A stretch of 64,000 nt of DNA from Roseibium sp. MMSF_3412 (GTDB lineage Bacteria; Pseudomonadota; Alphaproteobacteria; Rhizobiales; Stappiaceae): contig NZ_JASHJI010000014.1 in assembly GCF_030733265.1 (NCBI RefSeq), positions 1 to 64,000 on the forward strand. The letters run 5' to 3'. Position numbers and translations under genes: made by a program. The notes under the pieces are model-generated. The model searched no databases, was not told the origin of the DNA, and saw nothing but the letters and a program-made list of their open reading frames with translations. Below, in pieces: positions 1 through 8,734 of this stretch (its first letter is position 1; every line of letters starts with the position of its first letter).

Positions 1-950
1 GAGTGCGAGGCCCCGGTGGTGAGGTTGAGAGTTGTCTCGGATTCGAAGGTGATGGCACCGCCGAGAAAGGAGGGGGCCTGGAGATTGACGGTGGTGCCGG
101 ATACTGAGTTGAGAACTCGCAGGGCGGCTTCTTCGCCACTCACTATTTTGCCGGTATTCACAACAACAGCATCGTCACCTACCAGGTGTATTCCTTCTTC
201 ATCCGAAACAATCGTCCCTGAATTCGCAATCCACGTATCGGTGCCATAATCAGAGATACCTTTGCCTTCGGAGCGAATTAGGCCGCGATTAAGAACAGTG
301 ACCTCCATATCATTGCTAAAAATCCCGTCGCCACTTGAGTAGATCACACCGCTGTTGACCACTGTGACATAGGCAGCGAAGTTGTTTATTCCTCGATTGC
401 CGGCTTGGATTGTTCCGGTGTTTGTTATGCTGACCCGCTCGCCGAAGTTGGTGACACCGTCAGACAAGGTGCCACTTGTCGTGATAGTTCCAGAATTCTC
501 AATGATCGTACTGTCGCCGGAGTTGTAAATCCCTTCCGCATTGCTGCCGATTGTCCTGATGGTTCCCGAGTTTATAATGATGCTGGTGTCGCCAGTGTTT
601 TCAATTCCCTCGTTGCCAGCCTGAATCAGCCCAATGTTGGTAATCGCGGTATCGGCAGCGTCGTTGCGGATCCCGTCCGCGGAGCTGTCGTTGACGAAAA
701 TAGTTCCCAAATTGGTGATCGTGTTGCCATTGCCGCTGCTCTCAACACCATGGTCAGAGCTGCCGGTTGTGCTGATGCTGCCGTCACCGGTGACGATGAT
801 CGTGTCGTAGGTGACACCGTCGATCACCTGTGTACCGGTAACGGGGCTATCTATGATGAGTTCCTGGGAACCGGCATGGGATGCCAGTGCAAGGAAAAGT
901 GCAGCTGTGGAAAGGATTGTCAGCAGAAGCTGACGGGAAAAAATCTGCAT
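1..950 (-). CDS. Autotransporter-like secreted protein, N-terminal part (runs off the window)
   Basis: An open frame on the minus strand begins at an ATG (950) and continues without a stop to the window edge. It encodes a signal peptide (MQIFSRQLLL, then a hydrophobic stretch ending ASHAGSQE) followed by many imperfect repeats of about 20-24 residues of the form I-x-N-x-G-x-I, such as ITNLGTIF, IINSGTIR, IENSGTIT, ITNTGTIQ and VVNSGVIY. Such repeats are typical of beta-helical passenger domains of classical (type Va) autotransporters. The beta-barrel translocator would lie beyond the window, so the class is inferred. The frame stays open upstream to an ATG at 1019, but the 950 start places the signal peptide at the N-terminus; neither start has a strong ribosome-binding site. 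Confidence 0.7.
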   Translation of the reverse strand, partial: MQIFSRQLLLTILSTAALFLALASHAGSQELIIDSPVTGTQVIDGVTYDTIIVTGDGSISTTGSSDHGVESSGNGNTITNLGTIFVNDSSADGIRNDAADTAITNIGLIQAGNEGIENTGDTSIIINSGTIRTIGSNAEGIYNSGDSTIIENSGTITTSGTLSDGVTNFGERVSITNTGTIQAGNRGINNFAAYVTVVNSGVIYSSGDGIFSNDMEVTVLNRGLIRSEGKGISDYGTDTWIANSGTIVSDEEGIHLVGDDAVVVNTGKIVSGEEAALRVLNSVSGTTVNLQAPSFLGGAITFESETTLNLTTGASH

Positions 951-1153
951 TCCGGACGTCTCGCGAATCGGACGTCCCCCACACACTTTCTTGTACCCCG
1001 TCATTTCTGACCGGAACATGAAAATCTTGCGGTCTGGTGGATTAAAGGCGGATCAGGTGTGCACTGACCGCGACCATGCTGGAGATTGTCTCAGCAGAAA
1101 AGCGGATGCAGGTTCTGCCGCGCTTGTCTGGAATGATGGTCGGGGCGTGAAAA

Positions 1154-2503
1154 CCTCATCCTGAGGAAGCGCGTGAGCGCTGTCTCGAAGGATGGGCCAA
1201 GCAGCTCCGAGCCTGCCGCCGATCCTTCGAGACGCACGCAAGCGTGCTCCTCAGGATGATGCCGGGGAAGCTTGCATGTCTGAAGTCAGATCCGGGACAG
1301 GCCGCAAAGCCAGTGCCGCCCGGATGGAACGATCCGTCTTTCCGGACAAGTGCAGCGCAAGCTGCACGCTGATCCGGAATCCAGATGTCAGTGTGAGCGG
1401 AGCGAACCCGAAAACACATTTCCTGGGAGACGACGCGCCTCTGGCGCGAGCTGATTTCTGAATACCCGATCAAGCCGGGCACAGGTTCCAGATCAGCGCT
1501 CGGCGTTGCCTCACTTGTCTGGAAAGACGGTTGGGGGGTGTAGCCCGCTCCAGCGCCATCGACGTATTGAGCGCATCTGATCTCGCATGCGCGTATTTGG
1601 AATCACGATACTCGAGTATGAACACCCTCATCCTGAGGAAGCGCGTCAGCGCTGTCTCGAAGGATGGGCCAAGCGGCTCCGAGCCTGCCGCCGATCCTTC
1701 GAGACGCACGCAAGCGTGCTCCACAGGATGAGGCCGGGGAAGGTTGCATGTCTGAAGTCAGATCCGGGACAGGCCGCAAAGCCAGTGCCGCCGGCCGGAT
1801 GGAAAGATCCGTCTTTCCGGACAAGTGCAGCGCAAGCTGCACGCTGATCCGGAACCCAGATGTCAGCGTGAGCGGAGCGAACCCGAAAACACATTTCCTG
1901 GGATGACGCGCCTCTGGCGCGAGCAGATATCTGAATACCCGATCAAGCCGGGCACAGGTTCCAGATCAGCGCTCGGCTCGGCCTCACTTGTCCGGAATGA
2001 CGGTTGGGGGGTGTAGCCCGCCCCAGCGCCACCGGCTCAAGGAGCGCATCCAATCGCGCATGCGCGTATTTGGAATGACGATACTCGAGTATGAACACCC
2101 TCATCCTGAGGAAGCGCGTCGGCGCTGTCTCGAAGGATGGGCCAAGCAGCTCCGAGCCTGCCGCCGATCCTTCGAGACGCACGCAAGCGTGCTCCTCAGG
2201 ATGAGGCCGGGGAAGGTTGCATGTCTGAAGTCAGATCCGGGACAGGCCGCAAAGCCAGTGCCGCCGGCCGGATGGAAAGATCCGTCTTTCCGGACAAGTG
2301 CAGCGCGAGCTGCACGCTGATCCGGAATCCAGATGTCAGTGTGAGCGGAGCGAACCCGAAAACACCTTTCCTGAGATGACGCGCCTCTGGCGCGAGCTGA
2401 TTTCTGAATACCCGATCAAGCCGGGCACAGGTTCCAGATCAGCGCTCGGCGTTGCCTCACTTGTCTGGAATGACGGTTGGGGGGTGTAGCCCGCCCCAGC
2501 GCC
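1154..2503. repeat. Tandem array of a 472-bp repeat (2 full units and a partial third)
   Basis: The motif CCTCATCCTGAGGAAGCGCG begins at 1154, 1626 and 2099, so the period is 472-473 bp. The units are almost identical over most of their length. The third stops near 2503, after GTTGGGGGGTGTAGCCCGC. A degenerate copy of a unit end (TGTCTGGAATGATGGTCGGG, from about 1129) precedes the first unit. Each unit opens with a dyad of about 110 bp (1155-1262 in unit 1) whose arms contain CTCATCCTGAGG / CCTCAGGATGA and CTCGAAGGAT / ATCCTTCGAG. This arrangement resembles palindromic intergenic elements common in Hyphomicrobiales. The short open frames inside the array repeat with the period and I do not call them genes. 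The array separates the divergent autotransporter and LivK-type genes. Confidence 0.9.
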
Positions 2504-2629
2504 GACGCTGTCATCGTGTCATGCAAAACCCGTTGCAAGATATCGGGCAATGGCTGCACGGCTGGCACGAAAGGCGAAACCGACCTGGGGCGTCCGGTAT
2601 CCAGAAACGTCCAGGTCGCTTTGCAGGTC

Positions 2630-2655
2630 TTGACATGAATACTGATTCAGGTTTC
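2630..2655. promoter_or_regulatory. Putative TetR operator overlapping a -35-like box of the Liv-type operon
   Basis: The core ATGAATACTGATTCAG (2635-2650) flanked by TTGAC and GTTTC matches, with few differences, the perfect palindrome at 18636-18661 upstream of the TetR gene; even the 4-base spacer ACTG is the same. A TTGACA hexamer (2630-2635) overlaps the left arm and could be a -35 element, so a bound repressor would block it. The operator lies about 100 bp upstream of the transporter start codon. The rest of the 250-bp gap (2504-2755) shows nothing else I recognise. Confidence 0.7.
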
Positions 2656-2755
2656 ATATATGCGCAAGCGCCAGGCAAGGGTCCGGTGTCATTCGCGTGT
2701 CAGGGACACGTTGGACGACCCACGGAAGCCTGCGCGCGCACTGGGAGGAAACTTG

Positions 2756-3955
2756 ATGACCAAACGCCTTTACCGCTGGTCTCTGCCGCTTGTTGCAAGT
2801 GTCGGTCTGTTTGCCGCCGGCGCTGCCGGAGCTCTGGCCGAAGACATCAAAATCGCACATGTCTATGGCAAGACGGGTCCGTTTGAAGCCTACGCCAAAC
2901 AATCGCATACCGGCCTGATGATGGGCCTCGAATATGCGACCGACGGCTCGATGGAAATTGATGGCCGCAAGATCGTGGTGATCGAGAAGGACACGCAGCT
3001 GAAGCCGGATATCGGCAAGGCGGCCCTGGCAGAAGCCTATGGCGATGACGAGGTCGATATTGCCGTCGGGCCGGTTTCCTCCGGTGTCGCGCTCGCGATG
3101 CTGCCGGTGGCAGAGGAATACGAGAAGCTTCTGATCGTTGAACCGGCCGTTGCCGATTCCATCACGGGCAGCAACTGGAACCGCTATGTCTTCCGGACGT
3201 CGCGCAACTCCTCACAGGATGCGATCGCCAACGCCGTTGCGCTCGGGCAGGAAGGCGTCTCGATTGCAACGCTCGCACAGGATTATGCGTTCGGCAGAGA
3301 CGGCGTTGCTGCCTTCAAGGAAGCGCTCGCCGGCACTGGTGCCAACCTTGTTTTCGAGGAATACGCACCGACCGACACCAAGGATTTCACCGCGAATGCG
3401 CAGCGCATTTTCGATGCCCTGAAAGACGAACCGGGCCGCAAGTTCCTGTTCGTGATCTGGGCCGGCGGCGGCAACCCGATCAGCAAGATCCAGGCAATGG
3501 AGCCGGAACGCTTCGGCGTCGAGATCGCGACGGGCGGCAACATCCTGGCGGCGATGAAGGCCTACAAGGCACTGCCCGGAATGGAAGGTGCGACCTACTA
3601 TTACTACGAGATCCCGAAAAACCCGGTGAACGACTGGCTTGTGTCCGAACACCAGAAGCGTTTCGATGCGCCGCCCGATTTCTTCACCGCAGGCGGCATG
3701 TCTGCAGGTATCGCAATCGTCGAGGCGATCCGCAAGGCGGGGTCGACGGAAACGGAAGACCTGATCAGCGCAATGGAAGGCATGGAATTCGAAACGCCGA
3801 AAGGCACGATGATGTTGCGCGCCGAGGATCATCAGGCGCTGCAACCCATGTATCACTTCAAGATAAGGGTCGATCCCGATGTCGAATGGGGCATTCCGGA
3901 ACTGGTCCGTGAGCTCAAGATCGAGGACATGAATATCCCGATTCGCAATCAGTAA
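2756..3955 (+). CDS. ABC transporter substrate-binding protein, LivK-like
   Basis: A 399-residue precursor with a Sec signal peptide (positively charged MTKRLYR, hydrophobic core, cleavage near ALA-ED), followed by a type I periplasmic binding fold of the branched-chain amino acid family (IKIAHVYGKTGPFE at the start of the mature part). It would capture the ligand in the periplasm and deliver it to the permeases encoded downstream. The start is the ATG at 2756, preceded by GGGAGG at 2742-2747; the open frame extends further upstream but without a ribosome-binding site or signal peptide. The ligand cannot be read from sequence. The shared operator with the acyl-CoA cluster at 18.7 kb makes a carboxylate more likely than an amino acid (inference). 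Confidence 0.88.
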   Translation: MTKRLYRWSLPLVASVGLFAAGAAGALAEDIKIAHVYGKTGPFEAYAKQSHTGLMMGLEYATDGSMEIDGRKIVVIEKDTQLKPDIGKAALAEAYGDDEVDIAVGPVSSGVALAMLPVAEEYEKLLIVEPAVADSITGSNWNRYVFRTSRNSSQDAIANAVALGQEGVSIATLAQDYAFGRDGVAAFKEALAGTGANLVFEEYAPTDTKDFTANAQRIFDALKDEPGRKFLFVIWAGGGNPISKIQAMEPERFGVEIATGGNILAAMKAYKALPGMEGATYYYYEIPKNPVNDWLVSEHQKRFDAPPDFFTAGGMSAGIAIVEAIRKAGSTETEDLISAMEGMEFETPKGTMMLRAEDHQALQPMYHFKIRVDPDVEWGIPELVRELKIEDMNIPIRNQ

Positions 3956-4014
3956 GGTATCTGGCGCGTTTCACCCCATCGACCGCGCGCTCCTTTCCCA
4001 ATCCCTGTAAAATT

Positions 4015-4047
4015 GCCCGGCCGGGGTGACATGCAATCCGGCCGGGC
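4015..4047 (+). terminator. Intercistronic hairpin after the binding-protein gene
   Basis: A perfect 10-bp stem (GCCCGGCCGG at 4015-4024 pairing with CCGGCCGGGC at 4038-4047) and a 13-base loop lie between the binding protein and the first ATPase. No T-tract follows, so it is more likely an mRNA-stabilising or partially terminating hairpin that keeps the binding protein in excess over the membrane components. Confidence 0.6.
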
Positions 4048-4089
4048 CTTGCCGGCAGCCGTTTCGAAAGCACAGGATACGTTCCGGTG

Positions 4090-4857
4090 ATGACAGAAAG
4101 ACCCATTCTCGAAACCCGCGACCTGACGATCCGATTCGGCGGCCATGTTGCGGTCGATCACGTCTCGTGCAGCTTTGACCGGGGAACGCTGACCGCCATC
4201 GTCGGGCCGAACGGCGCCGGGAAGACGACCTATTTCAATCTCATTTCAGGGCAATTGAAGGCAACGGGCGGCACCGTGGCGCTGAACGGCGAAGACATCA
4301 CACGACACTCCGTTCCCGACCGGACGGATCGGGGCATCGGACGTGCCTTCCAGCTGACGAACCTGTTTCCCACCCTGAGCGTGCGCGAAAACGTCCGCCT
4401 TGTCGTACAATCCAGGGCGCGAAAGGGCTTTGATCTGTTTTCGATCGCGGAAAGCCATATCGAACTTCTGGAACGTGCCGATCACGTTCTGGCAGAAGTG
4501 CGGCTGATCGATCAGGCAGAGCAGATCGTTTCCGCGCTTCCCCATGGCGATCAGCGCAAGCTTGAGGTCGCGCTGCTGATTGCGCTGGGTCCGCAGGTGC
4601 TGATGTTCGACGAACCGACCGCCGGCATGAGCGTCGACGAAGTGCCGGTCATTCTGGAGCTGATCCGGAAGCTGAAGGCGGACATGGACAGGACCATCCT
4701 GCTGGTTGAGCACAAGATGGATGTCATCCGCTCGCTGGCCGACCGCATTGTCGTCCTGCACAACGGGGAACTTGTCGCCGATGGTGATCCCGCAGAGGTG
4801 ATCGCGCTGCCTGTCGTGCAGGAAGCGTATCTCGGCAAGGCTCCGGAGGCGGCCTGA
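4090..4857 (+). CDS. ABC transporter ATP-binding protein, LivG-like
   Basis: One of two cytoplasmic ATPases of the Liv-type importer, about 255 residues, the usual LivG size. Visible motifs are Walker A GPNGAGKT, the Q-loop region FQLTNLFPTLSVREN, a LivG-type signature LPHGDQRKLEVA in place of a canonical LSGGQ, Walker B VLMFDEPTAGM and the H-loop LLVEHKMD. I chose the ATG at 4090; a GTG directly before it (4087) is also possible. The stop codon overlaps the start of the next ATPase, which indicates translational coupling. Confidence 0.9.
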   Translation: MTERPILETRDLTIRFGGHVAVDHVSCSFDRGTLTAIVGPNGAGKTTYFNLISGQLKATGGTVALNGEDITRHSVPDRTDRGIGRAFQLTNLFPTLSVRENVRLVVQSRARKGFDLFSIAESHIELLERADHVLAEVRLIDQAEQIVSALPHGDQRKLEVALLIALGPQVLMFDEPTAGMSVDEVPVILELIRKLKADMDRTILLVEHKMDVIRSLADRIVVLHNGELVADGDPAEVIALPVVQEAYLGKAPEAA

Positions 4858-5582
4858 TGTCCGACATCCTGCTTTCACTTGCCGGCGTGCACACGCTTAT
4901 CGGGCCCTATCACATTCTTCAGGGCGTGGACCTCGTGGTGCCCGAAGGCGGCGTTACCGTTCTTCTAGGGCGGAACGGCGCGGGCAAGACAACGACGCTC
5001 AGGACCATCATGGGTCTTTGGAGCGCCAGCCAGGGCGAGATCCGCTTTGACGACCACCTGATCACGACGTTGGATACGCCCGACATTTCCCGGCGCGGAA
5101 TTGCCTATGTGCCGGAAGACATGGGCATCTTCACGGATCTGACGGTTGCCGAGAACATGGCGCTTGCAGCCTCGAGCGGTCCCATCGATGGCAAACGTCT
5201 CAGCTGGATCAAGGAGCTGTTTCCTCCGATCGGCACCTTCTGGGAGGCATCCGCCGGAACGCTTTCGGGAGGTCAGAAGCAAATGCTGTCCGTTGCCCGC
5301 GCCATCATCGAACCACGCCGGCTGATCCTGATCGACGAGCCGACCAAGGGGCTCGCGCCGGCCATCATCAACGCGATGACCGAGGCCCTGCGCGAACTGA
5401 AACAGACCGACACCACGATCCTGCTGGTTGAGCAGAATTTCGCCATGGCGTCCGCCATCGGAGACACGGTTGCCGTCATGGATGACGGCCGCATCATCCA
5501 CTCCGCACCCATGAGCGAACTGGTCGAGGATGAGGGCTTGCAGGAAAGACTTATGGGGCTGAGCCTGGAGGCGCATCAATGA
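4857..5582 (+). CDS. ABC transporter ATP-binding protein, LivF-like
   Basis: Second ATPase of the importer, 241 residues. Walker A is GRNGAGKTTT, the signature LSGGQKQMLSVARAI, Walker B LILIDEPTKGLAP and the H-loop VEQN, as is usual for LivF. It should pair with the LivG-like subunit to power the LivH/LivM-like channel. The start shares a base with the upstream stop, and its own stop overlaps the LivH-like start by four bases (ATGA), so the cluster is a tightly coupled operon. Confidence 0.9.
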   Translation: MSDILLSLAGVHTLIGPYHILQGVDLVVPEGGVTVLLGRNGAGKTTTLRTIMGLWSASQGEIRFDDHLITTLDTPDISRRGIAYVPEDMGIFTDLTVAENMALAASSGPIDGKRLSWIKELFPPIGTFWEASAGTLSGGQKQMLSVARAIIEPRRLILIDEPTKGLAPAIINAMTEALRELKQTDTTILLVEQNFAMASAIGDTVAVMDDGRIIHSAPMSELVEDEGLQERLMGLSLEAHQ

Positions 5583-6607
5583 ACGAAACAGCCATCAAGC
5601 CGCGGATTGAAAAGGTCCCGTTGCGGGAACAGGTGTTGCAGAAACTGCCGGTGCTGCTGGTGCCTATCCTTGCGCTGCTGGGGCTTGCGGCGATCGGCAA
5701 CCCGGCAAGCTGGCTGACCCTGACGGTGGCCGGCCTTGCCATGGGCATGATGATCTTCATCATGGCGTCCGGGCTGACGGTGGTCTTCGGGCTCATGGAC
5801 GTCATCAATTTCGGGCACGGCGCTTTTGTTACCGTGGGCGCCTTTGTCGGTTTCACGGTTCTTGCCTGGCTTGCGGGCTGGACGGCTTCGCCGAGCGTCA
5901 TGCTCAACCTCGCCGCGGTTCTGATCGCCATCCTCGCGGCAATGGGGGTCACCGGACTGCTCGGGTATGCGTTCGAGCGGGTCATCGTGATGCCCGTCTA
6001 CGGCGAGCATCTGAAACAGATCCTGGTCACCATGGGGGGGCTGATCGTTGCCCAGCAGATGATCCATGTGGTCTGGGGGCCGGACGAACTGCATATCTCG
6101 CGCCCGGAAGCCTTTCAGGGATCGGTGGTCTTCGGGGAGGCGGCCATCGAGAAATACCGGCTTGTGGCCGTCGCCATCGGGCTGGCTCTGTTTCTTGCCA
6201 TGCGCCATGTCCTGAAAAACACGAAGGTCGGACTGCTCGTCAGAGCCGGGGTTGAGAACGGCGAGATGGTCGAAGCACTCGGATACCGGATCCGCCGGCT
6301 CTTCCTGATCGTGTTCATGACCGGGTCGGCGCTTGCCGGGCTCGGCGGCGTGATGTGGGGGCTCTACCAGGAGACGATCACCGCGCATATGGGATCGGAG
6401 ATCATGGTGCTGGTCTTCATCGTGGTGATCATCGGCGGGCTCGGCTCCGTCGAAGGATGCTTCATCGGTGCCCTGCTGGTTGGCCTGCTGGCCAACTACA
6501 CCGCATTTCTCGCGCCCAAGGTGGCGCTGATCTCGACCATCGCGCTGATGGTGGTGATCCTGATGTGGCGGCCCCAGGGCCTTTATCCCGTCGTCAAGGC
6601 GAAGTGA
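5579..6607 (+). CDS. Branched-chain-amino-acid-type ABC permease, LivH-like
   Basis: A 342-residue integral membrane protein of the LivH family with about eight hydrophobic segments. Characteristic family stretches include GLTVVFGLMDVINFGHGAF in the first third and a glycine-rich VIIGGLGSVEGCFIGALLVG near the C-terminus. It forms half of the translocation channel in the inner membrane. The start overlaps the upstream ATPase stop by four bases. A charged N-terminus of about 20 residues precedes the first helix. Substrate unknown. Confidence 0.9.
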   Translation: MNETAIKPRIEKVPLREQVLQKLPVLLVPILALLGLAAIGNPASWLTLTVAGLAMGMMIFIMASGLTVVFGLMDVINFGHGAFVTVGAFVGFTVLAWLAGWTASPSVMLNLAAVLIAILAAMGVTGLLGYAFERVIVMPVYGEHLKQILVTMGGLIVAQQMIHVVWGPDELHISRPEAFQGSVVFGEAAIEKYRLVAVAIGLALFLAMRHVLKNTKVGLLVRAGVENGEMVEALGYRIRRLFLIVFMTGSALAGLGGVMWGLYQETITAHMGSEIMVLVFIVVIIGGLGSVEGCFIGALLVGLLANYTAFLAPKVALISTIALMVVILMWRPQGLYPVVKAK

Positions 6608-6616
6608 GGACCCGGT

Positions 6617-7678
6617 ATGCTCACCCGACTTCTTTCCGGCGATACACCGCGCAGCGGCCTGCTGACGCTCCTTCTCGTGGCCGTTCTCATTTCGCTCGCC
6701 TTTGCCCCGTTCCTGTTTCCCGGCACAAAATCGCTGGAGACGGCGGCGCGGATCTGTATCTTCATCGTGCTGGTGGCAAGTTACGATCTCCTGCTGGGTT
6801 ATTCTGGGATCGTTTCTTTTGCGCATACAATGTTCTTCGGCATCGGCGCCTACGGGACGGCGCTCGCGCTCAGTACCTCCGGTCCAAGTTACTGGTCGCT
6901 CACCTGGGGCACGCTGGCCGGCGCGTTTGTCGCAGCCGTCTTCGCCCTGGCGATCGGTCTTTTCTCGCTGCGCGTCAAGGCGATCTTCTTTGCCATGGTG
7001 ACACTGGCTGTTGCCAGCGCGTTTGCAGTCTTCGTGTCGCAGATGTCCTGGCTGACAGGCGGCGAGGACGGGCTCAACTACAAGATCCCACGTGAGCTGA
7101 CGCCGGCCTTCAAGCTGGTCAATGACAAGGTCTTCGGTGTCAGGATCAATGGCAAGCTGCTGGCCTATTATCTTGTTTTCTTTGCATCGCTGACGCTTTT
7201 CCTGGTCATGCTGCGGATTGTCAACTCGCCGTTCGGGCGCACGCTCAAGGCCGTCCGGGACAACGCCTTCCGGGCAGAAGCAATCGGCTACAAGGTCGTC
7301 TGGTACCGCACCACGGCAACGGTTCTGTCTGCCGTCATGGCGGCGCTGGCCGGGTCTCTTCTGGCGATCTGGCTGCGTTACACAGGACCAGCGACGACAC
7401 TCTCCATGGAGATCATGATCGACATTCTGCTGATGGTCGTGATCGGGGGTATGGGTACGCTCTACGGGGCCGTTCTCGGAGCGACGCTGTTCATTCTCGC
7501 GCAAACCTATCTGCAGAACCTGATGGGTGTTGCGGCAGAAGCGACAAGCGCCGTGCCGCTGGTTTCGACACTTGTTGCGCCTGAGCGCTGGCTGCTTTGG
7601 CTCGGCGTGCTATTTATCCTGTCGGTTTATTTCTTTCCGAGCGGGATCGTCGGAAGACTGCGGGCGGGGCGTGCTTGA
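6617..7678 (+). CDS. Branched-chain-amino-acid-type ABC permease, LivM-like
   Basis: A 353-residue polytopic membrane protein of the LivM family. Family marks include YDLLLGYSGIVSFAHTMFFG near residue 60, the EAA-like region NSPFGRTLKAVRDNAFRAEA and the terminal VVIGGMGTLYGAVLGA. It should form a heterodimeric channel with the LivH-like subunit. It starts 9 bp after the LivH-like stop, and its stop overlaps the TTG start of the hydrolase that follows, which places that enzyme in the same transcript. Confidence 0.9.
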   Translation: MLTRLLSGDTPRSGLLTLLLVAVLISLAFAPFLFPGTKSLETAARICIFIVLVASYDLLLGYSGIVSFAHTMFFGIGAYGTALALSTSGPSYWSLTWGTLAGAFVAAVFALAIGLFSLRVKAIFFAMVTLAVASAFAVFVSQMSWLTGGEDGLNYKIPRELTPAFKLVNDKVFGVRINGKLLAYYLVFFASLTLFLVMLRIVNSPFGRTLKAVRDNAFRAEAIGYKVVWYRTTATVLSAVMAALAGSLLAIWLRYTGPATTLSMEIMIDILLMVVIGGMGTLYGAVLGATLFILAQTYLQNLMGVAAEATSAVPLVSTLVAPERWLLWLGVLFILSVYFFPSGIVGRLRAGRA

Positions 7679-8472
7679 GCAACACAGGACTTTATATGCG
7701 CGACAGCGGGGCCGGACGCCCCGTGGTGCTCATTCACGGCTGGTCCTGTCCCGGCCAGTTCTTTCAGAACCAGATTGACAATCTCCAGAACCACGCCCGA
7801 TGCCTAGTGCCGGATCTACCGGGGCACGGGCAGACCGGCAACCACTTGCCGCTGACGATTGAGGCGGCTGCCGAGGCGGTGCATGCCGTGCTGGTGGACA
7901 GGGAAATCTCCGACGCCATCGTGTGCGGCTGGTCCATGGGCGCGTTGGTAGCCTATGCGATGGTTGAGCGTTTCGGTGCAGACCGCCTGTCCGCTTTCGT
8001 TGCGATCGACATGACGCCGAAGGTGCTGAACACGTCCACCTGGCAGAACGGAACGCTGAACGGCCTCAATTCAGAGCTGAACCAGGTGTTCCTTGATGCG
8101 ATTGTTCCGGACTGGCCGAAGCTGCCGGGACGGATCGCGAGCCGGCTTTTTGCAGACGGTCTGCCCGTTGGGCAGGAGCAGAAGGAAAAGGCGGCGCTGG
8201 AGATTGCGAAAGCCGATCCGGCCCTTTTGAAACCGATGTGGGCTTCGCTTACCGCGCAGGACTTCCGGTCTTTGTTGGCGGATTTTCCCGTGCCATTTCA
8301 TCTTGTTGCTGGACGCAGGAGCCAGCTCTACGGACACGGCGTCCATCTCTGGCATGAAAAGCATGTGCCCGACTTTCAGCTGCATCTCTATGACCGCTCC
8401 GGCCACGCCCCGCACATGGAAGAGCCTGCCCGGTTCAATGCCCTGCTGATGGATCTGATCAATCAGACGTAA
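7675..8472 (+). CDS. Alpha/beta-fold hydrolase
   Basis: An enzyme of about 265 residues with the alpha/beta-hydrolase layout: oxyanion-loop HGWS early (VVLIHGWSCPG), a nucleophile elbow GWSMGALV around residue 90 (Ser nucleophile) and the catalytic His in SGHAPHMEEP close to the C-terminus. I start it at TTG 7675, which overlaps the LivM-like stop and follows a purine-rich GGGCGGGGCG; ATG 7696 would shorten the first beta strand. Translational coupling to the transporter suggests it acts on the imported compound or its CoA ester, for example as an esterase, lactonase or thioesterase. The exact substrate is unknown. Confidence 0.82.
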   Translation: MSNTGLYMRDSGAGRPVVLIHGWSCPGQFFQNQIDNLQNHARCLVPDLPGHGQTGNHLPLTIEAAAEAVHAVLVDREISDAIVCGWSMGALVAYAMVERFGADRLSAFVAIDMTPKVLNTSTWQNGTLNGLNSELNQVFLDAIVPDWPKLPGRIASRLFADGLPVGQEQKEKAALEIAKADPALLKPMWASLTAQDFRSLLADFPVPFHLVAGRRSQLYGHGVHLWHEKHVPDFQLHLYDRSGHAPHMEEPARFNALLMDLINQT

Positions 8473-8479
8473 AGGCGCG

Positions 8480-8734
8480 TCAGTGCCCGCCGCCGATTTT
8501 CGACTTCACGAACTCGATGATCTTGTCGAGGAACGTCAGCACAACGAAGACCGCCAGCAGTCCGACAAAGAAGCGAAGGTCCGTCGTCAGGCTGTTCTTG
8601 GTGATGTCCCACTGGCGTGCCCCGATATTGGCGTAGATCCAGGCATAGTAGGCGATTGCCGTGAGGGCGGCCGTCAATACCAGCGAGATCAGGATGGTCT
8701 GCCAGGCCGGCCTCGGGGATTGGTCTTCGCTCAT
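8480..8734 (-). CDS. Small two-helix membrane protein
   Basis: 84 residues with two predicted transmembrane helices (ILISLVLTAALTAIAYYAWI and FFVGLLAVFVVLTFLDKIIE) and a lysine/glycine-rich tail. No family recognised. It is the last gene of the minus-strand Rieske locus, and its ATG overlaps the stop of the preceding gene by four bases. It is probably a small structural subunit of the membrane part of that system (inference). It converges with the hydrolase gene, leaving only 7 bp between the two stop codons. Confidence 0.7.
   Translation of the reverse strand: MSEDQSPRPAWQTILISLVLTAALTAIAYYAWIYANIGARQWDITKNSLTTDLRFFVGLLAVFVVLTFLDKIIEFVKSKIGGGH

Noticed and set aside
405..1010. 201-codon plus-strand frame
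   Set aside because: It is the complement of the repeat-rich autotransporter frame, which has a signal peptide and coherent repeats; this one has neither.
1156..2489. Several short frames of 60-110 codons on both strands in the repeat array
   Set aside because: They recur with the 472-bp period, overlap each other in all frames and have no ribosome-binding sites; they are repeat sequence, not genes.
1154..2503. Possible CRISPR array
   Set aside because: Period of 472 bp with no alternation of short repeats and unique spacers, and no cas genes.
5576..7504. 642-codon minus-strand frame
   Set aside because: Antisense to the two Liv-type permeases; composition is dominated by His, Gln, Asp and Arg, as expected from the reverse complement of hydrophobic coding sequence.
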